This document shows, piece by piece, positions 21,393 through 28,753 of a DNA stretch of 64,000 nt. The notes beneath the pieces are model-generated. The model searched no databases. It was given only the letters and a program-made list of their open reading frames with translations, and was not told where the DNA came from. The DNA is taken from NCBI RefSeq assembly GCF_021532375.1, contig NZ_JAKGAP010000037.1, positions 1 to 64,000 of the forward strand, read 5' to 3'. Position 1 is the first letter of the stretch. Every line of letters starts with the position of its first letter. The position numbers and the translations under genes were made by a program. The DNA comes from Paenibacillus alkaliterrae. Lineage in GTDB: Bacteria > Bacillota > Bacilli > Paenibacillales > Paenibacillaceae.

Positions 21393-22565
21393 TTGGTTAC
21401 TAATGAACAATCGGTTATTTACTTAGATCATGCAGCAACTTCATGGCCAAAGCCGCCAACGGTTACCGATGCGGTCGTACAGGCGATGCTTCATGATGCG
21501 GCAAATCCAGGCCGAGGCAGTCACGCGATGGCCGTACGAGCAAGTCGTATATTATTTGATACTAGGAAACAATTAAGCAAGCTGTTTAATATAAAGAACC
21601 CAAATGATATTGCATTTGCCTCTAATACGACGATGGCATTGAATATGGCAATCAAAGGCTGGCTTAAGCCAGGTGATCATGTCATTGCGACCTCAGTGGA
21701 GCATAATTCGGTAAGGCGTCCGTTGTATTATTTGGAGCAAAAGATTGGAATTGAAGTGACCTATATAGAAGCGGATGAGAGAGGGAATATTAAGCTGGAT
21801 GAAGTGGCGAATGCCGTAAAGACGAATACTACTCTTGCCGTCGTTAATCATAGCTCGAACTTATTAGGCACCATTATGCCGATTGCTGAAATAGCTGAAA
21901 TCACAAGGAAACATGGGATTAAGCTGCTTGTTGATGCGGCGCAAAGCGCAGGCATAATACCAGTAGACGTACGCGCGATGGGGATTCATATGCTGGCCTT
22001 TCCAGGTCATAAAGGATTACTTGGCCCGCAGGGCACAGGAGGGCTTTACATCGATCCTGAGCTTGAATTGGAACCTTTACTGCATGGCGGGACCGGAAGT
22101 CAATCAGAGGCACGTGAGCAGCCGCAGGTAAGGCCTGATCGATATGAGGCGGGTACGCAAAATACGCCGGGTATTGCGGGCTTAAAAATGGGTGTCATGC
22201 ATGTTTTGAATGAGACCGTGCAGAACATCCATACTAAAGAATGGACATTGGCGCAAAGATTAATACAAGGACTTCAGCAGATAAAGGCGGTCAGACTTTT
22301 AGGTCCAAAACTCGGGGAGCAGCGCACTGGTATAGTCGCTTTTAATGTGGAGGGTATCGATCCTTCGGAGTTATCGTTTATTTTGGATCAACATTATCAG
22401 ATAGCTGTGCGAGCAGGCTTTCATTGTACGCCATTAGCGCATGCATGTGCGGGCACTTCTGCGACAGGCGCTATCCGTGCAAGCGTAGGTATCTATTCAA
22501 CGGAAGCAGAGGTAGATGCCTTAGCAGAAGCGATCACAGAAATAACGAAGCAATATGGGGTTTAG
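21393..22565 (+). CDS. Cysteine desulfurase-like class V aminotransferase
   Basis: This 390-residue PLP enzyme resembles the Csd/SufS group, which removes sulfur from cysteine. The N-terminal IYLDHAATSWPKPP is typical. The PLP lysine is Lys207 in FPGHKGLLGPQG. AGFHCTPLAHACAG near residue 345 holds the cysteine expected to carry the persulfide. TTG is the start, with GTGAGG about 5 bases upstream. No isc or suf genes are adjacent, so the sulfur acceptor is unknown. Confidence 0.85.
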   Translation: MVTNEQSVIYLDHAATSWPKPPTVTDAVVQAMLHDAANPGRGSHAMAVRASRILFDTRKQLSKLFNIKNPNDIAFASNTTMALNMAIKGWLKPGDHVIATSVEHNSVRRPLYYLEQKIGIEVTYIEADERGNIKLDEVANAVKTNTTLAVVNHSSNLLGTIMPIAEIAEITRKHGIKLLVDAAQSAGIIPVDVRAMGIHMLAFPGHKGLLGPQGTGGLYIDPELELEPLLHGGTGSQSEAREQPQVRPDRYEAGTQNTPGIAGLKMGVMHVLNETVQNIHTKEWTLAQRLIQGLQQIKAVRLLGPKLGEQRTGIVAFNVEGIDPSELSFILDQHYQIAVRAGFHCTPLAHACAGTSATGAIRASVGIYSTEAEVDALAEAITEITKQYGV

Positions 22566-22592
22566 TTTTTATATGGGGGCGGAATAGCAACA

Positions 22593-23075
22593 ATGGAAGA
22601 TTGGACAACAAATCCGATGAATGCAGTAACGGCAGGTTTATTTTTATTAGTCATTATTTTATTCATCTGGATTGCAGTAATTGGCGGGCGGCTGAAAAAG
22701 CTTAGAAAACAATATACAGCGGTCATGGGGAATATGGGCGTGACGAACCTGGAAGATGTGATCATGGAGATTAAGGAAGGTCTTGCCGAACAGCAGCAGG
22801 AAACGAAACAATTGCAATCGCAGCTTAAAGAAATAAAAACCTCTTTGCCGCGGCAAAAAGGCAGAATAGGAATTATACGCTATAATGCATTTGCCGAGCA
22901 GGGCAGTGATCTAAGCTTTTCCATCGCCATTATTAATGACGAGAAGGATGGAGCCGTGTTCTCCGCTATTCATAACCGGGAAAATTCGTATGTCTATGCG
23001 AAGCCGCTTGCCAAAGGAGAATCTAATTATCCGTTAACGCCGGAGGAAAGAAAGGCGATTCTGGAAGCGAAATAA
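22593..23075 (+). CDS. DUF4446 family membrane protein
   Basis: This 160-residue protein has one N-terminal membrane segment (about residues 14-31), a coiled-coil-prone region (about 36-85) and a C-terminal domain with GIIRYNAFAEQGSDLSFS and GAVFSAIHNRENSYVYAKP. These are hallmarks of DUF4446, commonly found near parB in Bacillales. Function is unknown. It begins 27 bp after the desulfurase and converges with yyaC. Confidence 0.85.
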   Translation: MEDWTTNPMNAVTAGLFLLVIILFIWIAVIGGRLKKLRKQYTAVMGNMGVTNLEDVIMEIKEGLAEQQQETKQLQSQLKEIKTSLPRQKGRIGIIRYNAFAEQGSDLSFSIAIINDEKDGAVFSAIHNRENSYVYAKPLAKGESNYPLTPEERKAILEAK

Positions 23076-23094
23076 GATCCTCAACAATCGTCCA

Positions 23095-23700
23095 TCAGCT
23101 GTTATCCGCTACGGCCGTTTGTTCCCTTGCACGGCTTGCATTGGTATGGTTAACAATAGCCGTAAATAAGCTTATCGAAATCGTATCAGCCATCTTCATC
23201 ACGAGATGGAGCCGCGTATTTTGCAAAACGAAATATTCCATGAAGCCTCCTACGTTCACGATTCCGGTTATATGGATATCGCCGACAGGAGGCAGTTCTT
23301 TATTAACGCCTGCACCTGGGCGAACAGGGCCCATACCGACCTGAATGGAGCCAACGCTGGCAACCTGACCGAGGCAAGCATCAATGCCTATAATAAACGG
23401 CTTATGAAAACGGCGGTTAATTTCCATTAACGTGTCATCGAGATTCATAGCATGAACGGGTTCTTCCAATGTGCCAAACAGACTAAAATGAGGACTGCGG
23501 TACTTGGACAAGGACGTGCCGATGAGCGGACCAAGCGCATCGCCGGTGGAACGGTCGGTACCGATGCATACGACGACGATAGGACGGCCATCAGCCAATT
23601 CCTCAAGCATGGCAGTCAGACGATTGACAAGGATGCCAATAACGTTAACCGTAGTGTACGGTACCTTTAATGGTGTCTCTTTCATAAATGGAAGCTTCAT
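23095..23700 (-). CDS. yyaC: Spore protease YyaC
   Basis: This 201-residue protein matches the YyaC family, related in fold to the GPR/HybD-type germination proteases and expressed during sporulation. Motifs include VVVCIGTDRSTGDALGPLIG and GIDACLGQVASVGSI. The start at 23700 is chosen because GGAGGGG lies just upstream; the ORF extends to 23748 without a site. It is minus-strand within a plus-strand region, as in B. subtilis. The substrate is not known. Confidence 0.9.
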   Translation of the reverse strand: MKLPFMKETPLKVPYTTVNVIGILVNRLTAMLEELADGRPIVVVCIGTDRSTGDALGPLIGTSLSKYRSPHFSLFGTLEEPVHAMNLDDTLMEINRRFHKPFIIGIDACLGQVASVGSIQVGMGPVRPGAGVNKELPPVGDIHITGIVNVGGFMEYFVLQNTRLHLVMKMADTISISLFTAIVNHTNASRAREQTAVADNS

Positions 23701-23807
23701 AGAACCCCTCCAATAGAACAATATGTTACTAGTATATGGATGAGACAACCATTTTATACGTCCGATAGTTTAGAATAAAGATTTAGGCTGCAAAGGGGGA
23801 CGTACTC

Positions 23808-24047
23808 ATGTTAATTGCATTTGATTCGACACAGCAGGCGCTGCGAGCGGAGATGCTGCTCGAGTATGCAGAAGTTGAAATAGATATTTGCCCTACGCCA
23901 AAGGAAATAACGGCTGGCTGTGCACTTTCGATACATTTTCCGGAAGAGGATTTAACGATGGTGAAGGATGTCATTGTACAAGAGAATGTTGAGATAAGAG
24001 GCATATTTAAGCCCGTCGATAAGGGATATGAACAAGTAGATCTTTAA
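23808..24047 (+). CDS. DUF3343 family protein
   Basis: This 79-residue protein (MLIAFDSTQQALRAEMLLE, later CPTPKEITAGCALSIHF) matches the small DUF3343 family, which often carries a conserved cysteine in a G-C-G/A motif. In other bacteria such proteins accompany selenium or sulfur enzymes, and the desulfurase 1.2 kb upstream is suggestive. GGGGGA precedes the ATG. Function is unknown. Confidence 0.8.
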   Translation: MLIAFDSTQQALRAEMLLEYAEVEIDICPTPKEITAGCALSIHFPEEDLTMVKDVIVQENVEIRGIFKPVDKGYEQVDL

Positions 24048-24088
24048 GCAGGTTTGAGGTTCGACCAAGGGTATAAGGAGGAATAGGC

Positions 24089-24964
24089 ATGGCAATTGAA
24101 GAACTATATAAGGGTACGATTACAGGATTAACAGATAACGAGCTGTGGCTGAACTTCGGAAATGCAGCGCTTCGCGTTATTGTCATATTGGTTGTGAGCA
24201 GATTGATTGTATGGGCTATACATAAAACCATAAATCGAGGCGTATTAGAGCGTGAGATCAAGCGCTTGCCGAGCCATGTAAGACGTATGAGAACTGTAGG
24301 CAAGCTTTTGAAAAATGTTGCCTCCTATGTCGTATATTTTATTGCAGGCATGCTCGTATTGTCCGAGTTCGGAATCGATTTGGGCCCATTGCTTGCAGGA
24401 GCAGGCGTACTCGGTTTAGCCATTGGCTTCGGCGCTCAAAGTCTGGTAAAGGATATCATTACGGGCTTTTTCATCGTTCTTGAGGATCAGTTCGCCGTTG
24501 GTGACGTCATTCAGACGGGGCAGTTTAAGGGGACGGTCGAAATGATTGGGCTGCGTACGACTCGAATACAGAGCTGGACAGGAGAGGTGCATATCGTGCC
24601 AAACGGCATGATCAATGAGGTGACGAACTTCTCCATTAACAACACTTTGGCGGTAGTCGATATCTCGATAGCGTTCGAGGAAGAGGTAGACCGCGCTCTG
24701 GAAGTCATTCGATTTACGATGATTAGCATGCAGGATGAAAATTTGGTTAATGCGCCTGAGGTGTTGGGCATTCAGGCCATCGCTCCTACCGGCGTAACGC
24801 TTCGAGTGATTGCTGAATGTCGGCCGAACACGCATTCTATTGTTTCCCGTAAACTAAATATGGAGATCAAGAAAGCGCTGGACTCGAGCGGAATTGAAAT
24901 ACCATATCCAAGAATGGTGACTTATCATCGGAATGAAAAGGGAGGCGTGAAAGATGGAGCGTAA
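24089..24964 (+). CDS. MscS-family mechanosensitive ion channel
   Basis: This 291-residue protein has three membrane segments (about 30-48, 75-95 and 98-125). The pore helix signature GVLGLAIGFGAQSLVKD is followed by GFFIVLEDQFAVGDVI and the beta-domain VPNGMINEVTNFS. MscS channels release solutes on hypo-osmotic shock. AAGGAGG precedes the ATG. Its last 11 bases overlap the DUF951 gene, indicating coupling. Confidence 0.93.
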   Translation: MAIEELYKGTITGLTDNELWLNFGNAALRVIVILVVSRLIVWAIHKTINRGVLEREIKRLPSHVRRMRTVGKLLKNVASYVVYFIAGMLVLSEFGIDLGPLLAGAGVLGLAIGFGAQSLVKDIITGFFIVLEDQFAVGDVIQTGQFKGTVEMIGLRTTRIQSWTGEVHIVPNGMINEVTNFSINNTLAVVDISIAFEEEVDRALEVIRFTMISMQDENLVNAPEVLGIQAIAPTGVTLRVIAECRPNTHSIVSRKLNMEIKKALDSSGIEIPYPRMVTYHRNEKGGVKDGA

Positions 24965-25172
24965 GCAGTTTGAGCTCGGCGATGTCGTTCAAATGAAAAA
25001 ACAGCATCCATGCGGCTCTAATGAAATGGAAGTCATACGAATGGGAATGGACATCCGCATAAAATGCGTAGGCTGCAAGCACAGTGTCCTGATTCCGAGA
25101 GCGAAGTTCGAGAAGAATATGAAGAAGGTGCTTCGCTCCAAAGCATCCGATGAAAGCAGCATGGAAGCATAA
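24954..25172 (+). CDS. DUF951 family protein
   Basis: This 72-residue protein has the DUF951 pattern (GDVVQMKKQHPCGSNEMEV, then IRIKCVGCKHSVLIPR) with cysteines that could bind metal (C-x-x-C plus an upstream Cys). The gene is normally found near mscS and ychF/rpsF in Firmicutes. Here ychF is absent and a tRNA gene follows. Function is unknown. Confidence 0.85.
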   Translation: MERKQFELGDVVQMKKQHPCGSNEMEVIRMGMDIRIKCVGCKHSVLIPRAKFEKNMKKVLRSKASDESSMEA

Positions 25173-25246
25173 CAAGCACAATTTAAAAATTATTTGAGAA
25201 ACACTTGCATGAAGACAAGCTGTATGATAAAATAATTTTTACATGC

Positions 25247-25337
25247 GGAGAGGTACCCAAGAGGCCCAAGGGGGCTGACTCGAAATCAGCTAGGCGTGTC
25301 AAAGCGTGCGTGGGTTCGAATCCCACCTTCTCCGCCA
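25247..25337 (+). tRNA. tRNA-Ser (anticodon CGA)
   Basis: A 91-nt gene with a 7-bp acceptor stem (one G-T pair), an anticodon loop CTCGAAA giving anticodon CGA at 25281-25283, the long variable arm of serine tRNAs, a T-arm GGTTCGAATCC and an encoded CCA end. It reads UCG codons. A terminator lies about 100 bases downstream. Confidence 0.95.
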
Positions 25338-25433
25338 TAAATGAACTCCTTATTATATAAGGGTTTGGGACTAGCTATTATAATAAATCGTTGCAGGTAC
25401 ATACCTAGATGATTCCATACACCTAACTAATTA

Positions 25434-25467
25434 ACCTTCTACATGAAACCATGTGGGAGGTTTTTTG
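25434..25467 (+). terminator. Intrinsic terminator downstream of tRNA-Ser
   Basis: A 12-bp stem with imperfections (25434-25445 with 25450-25461) and a 4-base AAAC loop is followed by six T residues. It ends transcription from the tRNA before the acetyltransferase gene. Confidence 0.7.
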
Positions 25468-25491
25468 TTAAGGAGAAAGGGAAATGAAGCG

Positions 25492-26067
25492 ATGAAATTT
25501 ACTCAATTACAAGGTAACCGAATATCATTAATCCCACTTGAATTTGAGCATGCCGATTCGTTATTTCAATGCTCACGATTTCCTGAAATATGGGGGAGCC
25601 TCCCGATAAAAGTCCAAACAATAAAAGAAATGGAGAACTTCATTTATACAGCAATTTCAGGGAGAGAACGCGGAGAACAATTTCCGTATGCAGTTTTTGA
25701 TCATAAACTAAACAAATTTGTTGGGATGACAAGATATTTGCGGATTTCACAAATACACAAAAATTTAAATATTGGCTGGACATGGTATTCCCCTAAGGTA
25801 TGGAGAACAGCGGTTAATACAGAGTGTAAATACTTGTTATTAAAATATGCATTCGAGGATTGGAAAGCTGTTCGTGTCGAAATTATAACAACGACAACTC
25901 ATAGCCGTTCTCAAAAAGCTATCGAGCGGTTGGGAGCAAAAAAGGAAGGAATATTAAGAAAAAAATATAATGAATTAGATTACGTAATATACAGTATTAT
26001 TGATGAGGATTGGTACGAAGTTAAGAATCGACTTGAGGGATTTTTAGAACATTCATACACTGTATAA
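25492..26067 (+). CDS. GNAT-family N-acetyltransferase (RimJ/RimL-like)
   Basis: This 191-residue protein has GNAT features of the RimJ/RimL type, including the strand with WTWYSPKVWRTAVNTECK and the C-terminal motif SQKAIERLGAKKEGILRKKY. Such enzymes transfer an acetyl group to amines on proteins, antibiotics or metabolites; the substrate cannot be told. AAGGAG precedes the ATG at 25492; the ORF could extend to 25453. The gene is clearly more AT-rich than its neighbours, has its own terminator-bounded position, and lies next to a tRNA gene, suggesting horizontal acquisition. Confidence 0.85.
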   Translation: MKFTQLQGNRISLIPLEFEHADSLFQCSRFPEIWGSLPIKVQTIKEMENFIYTAISGRERGEQFPYAVFDHKLNKFVGMTRYLRISQIHKNLNIGWTWYSPKVWRTAVNTECKYLLLKYAFEDWKAVRVEIITTTTHSRSQKAIERLGAKKEGILRKKYNELDYVIYSIIDEDWYEVKNRLEGFLEHSYTV

Positions 26068-26130
26068 ATCCATCATAACGCGCTAAACGGGGCTTGGGAC
26101 CGAGAAGTTACTGTATATCTCCATCATAAC
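26059..26130 (+). repeat. Pair of 21-bp direct repeats
   Basis: Copies at 26059-26079 and 26110-26130 share 19 of 21 bases (ACTGTATA then TCCATCATAAC). The first copy spans the acetyltransferase stop codon. They may mark a small duplication or a past insertion boundary. Confidence 0.55.
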
Positions 26131-26568
26131 AAGAAGCTTGGCATGAATAAAAAAGAAGAGAGCTCTTGCGAGCCCGCTTCATTGACGGTGGTTGATAGTT
26201 GAGTCGATCAATTCTCAATAAAGCGTGTGAAACATTGGAGCTGTCATTCGTCAATTGGAGCAAGTCAGCAATCGCTTCGTTAAATCCTCTTGAGCACAAT
26301 CATACGTATCCGTTGAACGGTTTGACGTACGAATGGTCGAATGCGCGTGTGTTACAGACAAGTGTCTTTGGCACAACCCTCCGCTTCTTTCCTGAGTGAA
26401 CGAAATCCTCTGGAGTTCCTTTCGAAATACAAGGACGTATAAGTTTTACCTATATACGAGCCATATATTTCACAACGAAACGGTCCAACGGAACCACACC
26501 TCTCTTACACCGTCGAACATTAGATTGACCCGCAGAAGTCTTAAATATGCACGACCATTTACAAAATG
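26131..26568. other. Non-coding or decayed stretch
   Basis: A 66-codon open frame (26199-26399, plus) has no ribosome binding site and resembles no family I know. Apart from the repeat at 26424-26482 I see no gene here. The stretch may be decayed accessory DNA. Confidence 0.5.
26424..26482. repeat. Dispersed 59-bp repeat, copy 2
   Basis: This aligns without gaps to 12044-12102, with 47 of 59 bases identical. The inverted repeat is shorter than in copy 1 (GTATA and TATAC). It is outside any gene. Confidence 0.6.
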
Positions 26569-26751
26569 TTAATGTCCCATCCGCTTCCACTTGCGTTCAT
26601 GGTTGGTCGTTTGCGGGAAGCGCTCGCCTTTGCTGAGCGTCACCTTCTTTGGGTTTTGAATGCCCATGTGGTACGAATTTGCGCCGTCTTCAATATAAGT
26701 TCCGTCATTCGGTGCTCTGTCGCCTTGTTCAAATCTTGTCCATTCGCCCAT
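26569..26751 (-). CDS. yjzC: YjzC-like small protein
   Basis: This 60-residue protein (MGEWTRFEQGDRAPNDGTY at the start, then IQNPKKVTLSKGERFPQTT and a KWKR ending) matches the pattern of B. subtilis YjzC, with F-x-x-G-x-x-APN-G-x-Y followed by NP-K/Q-K-V/I-x-L and G-x-x-FP-x-TT. The start at 26751 is chosen because GGAGG lies 8 bases upstream; the ORF could extend 13 codons. It is isolated on the minus strand between accessory DNA and rpsF. Function is unknown. Confidence 0.8.
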   Translation of the reverse strand: MGEWTRFEQGDRAPNDGTYIEDGANSYHMGIQNPKKVTLSKGERFPQTTNHERKWKRMGH

Positions 26752-26899
26752 TCCAATCGCCTCCAGCTTATTCTGGTTTGTAGAACGCATGCAAATCAGC
26801 AGTCGTTCGAAACCTTAGTATTCGCAGCAGAGCATTATTGCATAAGTAGCAGAATACGGCTATAAACGTATGCGGCAAACCTTTTCGAAAAATCTTTAC

Positions 26900-26928
26900 T
26901 TGTAATAGGCAATTTGATTTGGTATAGT
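26900..26928 (+). promoter_or_regulatory. Promoter of the rpsF-ssb-rpsR operon
   Basis: A -35 TTGTAA (26900-26905), a 17-base spacer and a -10 TATAGT (26923-26928) with adjacent GG lie about 75 bases upstream of rpsF. Confidence 0.7.
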
Positions 26929-26935
26929 GTAGAGA

Positions 26936-26990
26936 TGCGAGCAGAAGCTCGTTCCTTGCTCCATTTATGGGGCCGTTAGTCCAAAAGGAG
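26936..26990 (+). promoter_or_regulatory. Candidate S6:S18-binding leader of rpsF
   Basis: The leader contains a CGAGC/GCTCG hairpin followed by a second possible stem (GCTCC with GGGGC) and a GGCCG segment. In many bacteria the rpsF leader binds the S6:S18 complex through a conserved CCG in a bulge for feedback control. The placement fits, but I did not confirm the consensus fold. Confidence 0.4.
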
Positions 26991-27000
26991 GTGAAACAAT

Positions 27001-27285
27001 ATGCGCAAATATGAAGTGATGTACATCATTCGTCCAGAAGTTGAACAGGAAAATGTTCAAGCTCTCGTTGATAAATTCAATGGCATCATCTCCAACGGCG
27101 GAGAGGTCACTAAGACAGACGTGATCGGCAAACGCCGCCTTGCGTATGAGATCAACAAGCTTCGTGACGGTTATTTCGTTCTGGTACACTTCAATGCAAC
27201 GACTGAAGTTGTGAATGAACTTGACCGCATCATGAAGATTACGGATGAAGTTATTCGTACGTTGATCGTCAGAGACGTCGCTTAG
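27001..27285 (+). CDS. rpsF: 30S ribosomal protein S6
   Basis: S6 (94 residues; MRKYEVMYIIRPEVEQENVQ at its start) binds 16S rRNA with S18 in the platform of the small subunit. AAGGAGGTG precedes the ATG. It leads the conserved rpsF-ssb-rpsR operon, which pairs S6 and S18 with SSB. Confidence 0.98.
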   Translation: MRKYEVMYIIRPEVEQENVQALVDKFNGIISNGGEVTKTDVIGKRRLAYEINKLRDGYFVLVHFNATTEVVNELDRIMKITDEVIRTLIVRDVA

Positions 27286-27321
27286 TCTACGCAGGATTGT
27301 TCGATTGGGAGGTCGGAAACG

Positions 27322-27849
27322 ATGTTAAACCGTGTTATATTGATTGGTAGATTGACGAGAGACCCCGAGCTGCGCTATACGCCTGCGGGTGTTGCAGTTA
27401 CACAATTTACGATCGCGGTAGATCGTCCGTTTACAAGCGGCGGCGGCGAACGTGAAGCGGATTTCATTCCGGTTGTAACTTGGCGTCAGCTGGCAGAAAC
27501 CTGCGCCAACTATTTGCGCAAAGGCCGTTTAACAGCGGTTGAGGGACGCATTCAAGTGCGGAACTATGAGAACAACGAAGGCAAGCGCGTCTATGTGACG
27601 GAAGTTATTGCTGATAACGTTCGCTTCTTAGAGTCCAATCGTGAAGGCGGAGCACCGCGCGAAGAGGGCGGAGGCAGCAGCTACAGCAGTTTTGGCGGCG
27701 GTACAAGCGGTGGCGGAGGCTACTCCGGCGGCAACGCTTCTAATGGAGGCGGAAACAAATCAAACAATAACTCGCGAAATGACAGCCGTGACCCGTTCCA
27801 GGATGACGGACGCCCAATTGATATATCGGAAGATGATCTGCCTTTTTAA
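27322..27849 (+). CDS. ssb: Single-stranded DNA-binding protein
   Basis: SSB (175 residues) has the N-terminal OB fold ([20 protein letters not shown], with [15 protein letters not shown]), a Gly/Ser/Asn-rich disordered linker (about residues 110-165) and the acidic C-terminal tip DISEDDLPF, which recruits replication and repair proteins. TTGGGAGG precedes the ATG. Confidence 0.97.
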   Translation: MLNRVILIGRLTRDPELRYTPAGVAVTQFTIAVDRPFTSGGGEREADFIPVVTWRQLAETCANYLRKGRLTAVEGRIQVRNYENNEGKRVYVTEVIADNVRFLESNREGGAPREEGGGSSYSSFGGGTSGGGGYSGGNASNGGGNKSNNNSRNDSRDPFQDDGRPIDISEDDLPF

Positions 27850-27878
27850 ATTTTTCAACGAAACGGAGGATATGACTC

Positions 27879-28163
27879 ATGGCTTTCAAGCAAAGAGATA
27901 ACGGCGGCGACGAGCGTCCAGAACGTAAGTTCAGCGGACGTAAAGGCGGACGCAACAAACGTCGTAAAGTATGTTTCTTCACTGTAAACAAAATCGCTAA
28001 AATTGATTATAAAGATACAGATTTGCTGAAAAAGTTTATCAGCGAGCGCGGTAAAATCTTGCCGCGCCGTGTGACTGGAACAAGCGCGAAATACCAACGC
28101 TTGCTTACAATCGCAGTTAAACGTTCACGTCAAATTGCATTGCTTCCATATACAACGGAATAG
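27879..28163 (+). CDS. rpsR: 30S ribosomal protein S18
   Basis: S18 (94 residues) has a basic N-terminal extension of about 25 residues ([15 protein letters not shown]) before the conserved core [16 protein letters not shown] and [19 protein letters not shown]. It is the S6 partner in the small subunit. ACGGAGG precedes the ATG. A strong terminator ends the operon. Confidence 0.97.
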   Translation: MAFKQRDNGGDERPERKFSGRKGGRNKRRKVCFFTVNKIAKIDYKDTDLLKKFISERGKILPRRVTGTSAKYQRLLTIAVKRSRQIALLPYTTE

Positions 28164-28174
28164 GTTATAGGAGC

Positions 28175-28213
28175 AAAGAAGCCTGTTGGGATCCTCCGAC
28201 AGGCTTCTTTTTA
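28175..28213 (+). terminator. Intrinsic terminator after rpsR
   Basis: A perfect 12-bp stem (28175-28186 with 28199-28210) with a 12-base loop runs directly into a T-rich tail. Confidence 0.9.
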
Positions 28214-28236
28214 TACTAACACAAGTTTTAACAATG

Positions 28237-28476
28237 TTAATTGGGCTCATTCTTCACCCGGTGAATGATTCTTATATATTCCCTTGGAGAGAAGGGATAG
28301 GAGCGGTCCATCGTATTCGTGGAGTATTTGGTTGAATAGATGGTGAACGAGTAATTGTAGGGGGCCAAAAAAGTTTCATTAGATCGCTGCCTGGCTATAT
28401 GATAGCTCCATACGCCTCCTGCGACGATAATAAGTATAAATACAAATGCGGAAACCGTTATTTTTCGCGCCAGCAT
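28237..28476 (-). CDS. Small hypothetical protein with one membrane segment
   Basis: This 79-residue protein has a short basic N-terminus (MLARKIT), one hydrophobic segment (about residues 8-25) and a polar, tyrosine- and serine-rich tail predicted outside the cell. The ATG at 28476 has AAGGAG 8 bases upstream, which supports real translation. I do not recognise the family. It is convergent with rpsR and divergent from the mrp operon. Confidence 0.6.
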   Translation of the reverse strand: MLARKITVSAFVFILIIVAGGVWSYHIARQRSNETFLAPYNYSFTIYSTKYSTNTMDRSYPFSPREYIRIIHRVKNEPN

Positions 28477-28560
28477 GAAAATCACTCCTTTCTTACTAAA
28501 GAGTAATCCCCTATATGGCCGAATTTCATTCCTGCAGGCGGTATAATCGTTCGATTTCTT

Positions 28561-28589
28561 TTGACAACGTAAGGAGAGGACGATATACT
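28561..28589 (+). promoter_or_regulatory. Strong housekeeping promoter upstream of mrpA
   Basis: A perfect -35 TTGACA (28561-28566), a 17-base spacer and a -10 TATACT (28584-28589). Transcription would begin near 28596, about 160 bases before mrpA, and meets an intrinsic terminator after roughly 60 bases. Confidence 0.85.
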
Positions 28590-28632
28590 TAGTAACAGCA
28601 TAAAAACAATATCATAATCGTTTTAATCGGAG

Positions 28633-28658
28633 GAGCCTGCCAACAGCGGGCTCTTTTT
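28633..28658 (+). terminator. Intrinsic terminator in the mrp leader
   Basis: An 8-bp stem (28633-28640 with 28646-28653, one T-G pair) with loop CAACA is followed by five T residues. It lies between the strong promoter and mrpA, so it either attenuates the operon or ends a roughly 60-nt small RNA. Confidence 0.8.
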
Positions 28659-28753
28659 GCGTTTTTTCTCGTAATTTATCGAAAAGCACGTACTTTTAGT
28701 TAAATTTGGGAATACTTAATAAGTACATCAAGCAGGATTAAGGAGGAAGAACG

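Noticed and set aside
26199-26399. Plus-strand 66-codon ORF in the accessory stretch
   Set aside because: No ribosome binding site, no recognisable family, and it lies in apparently decayed DNA.
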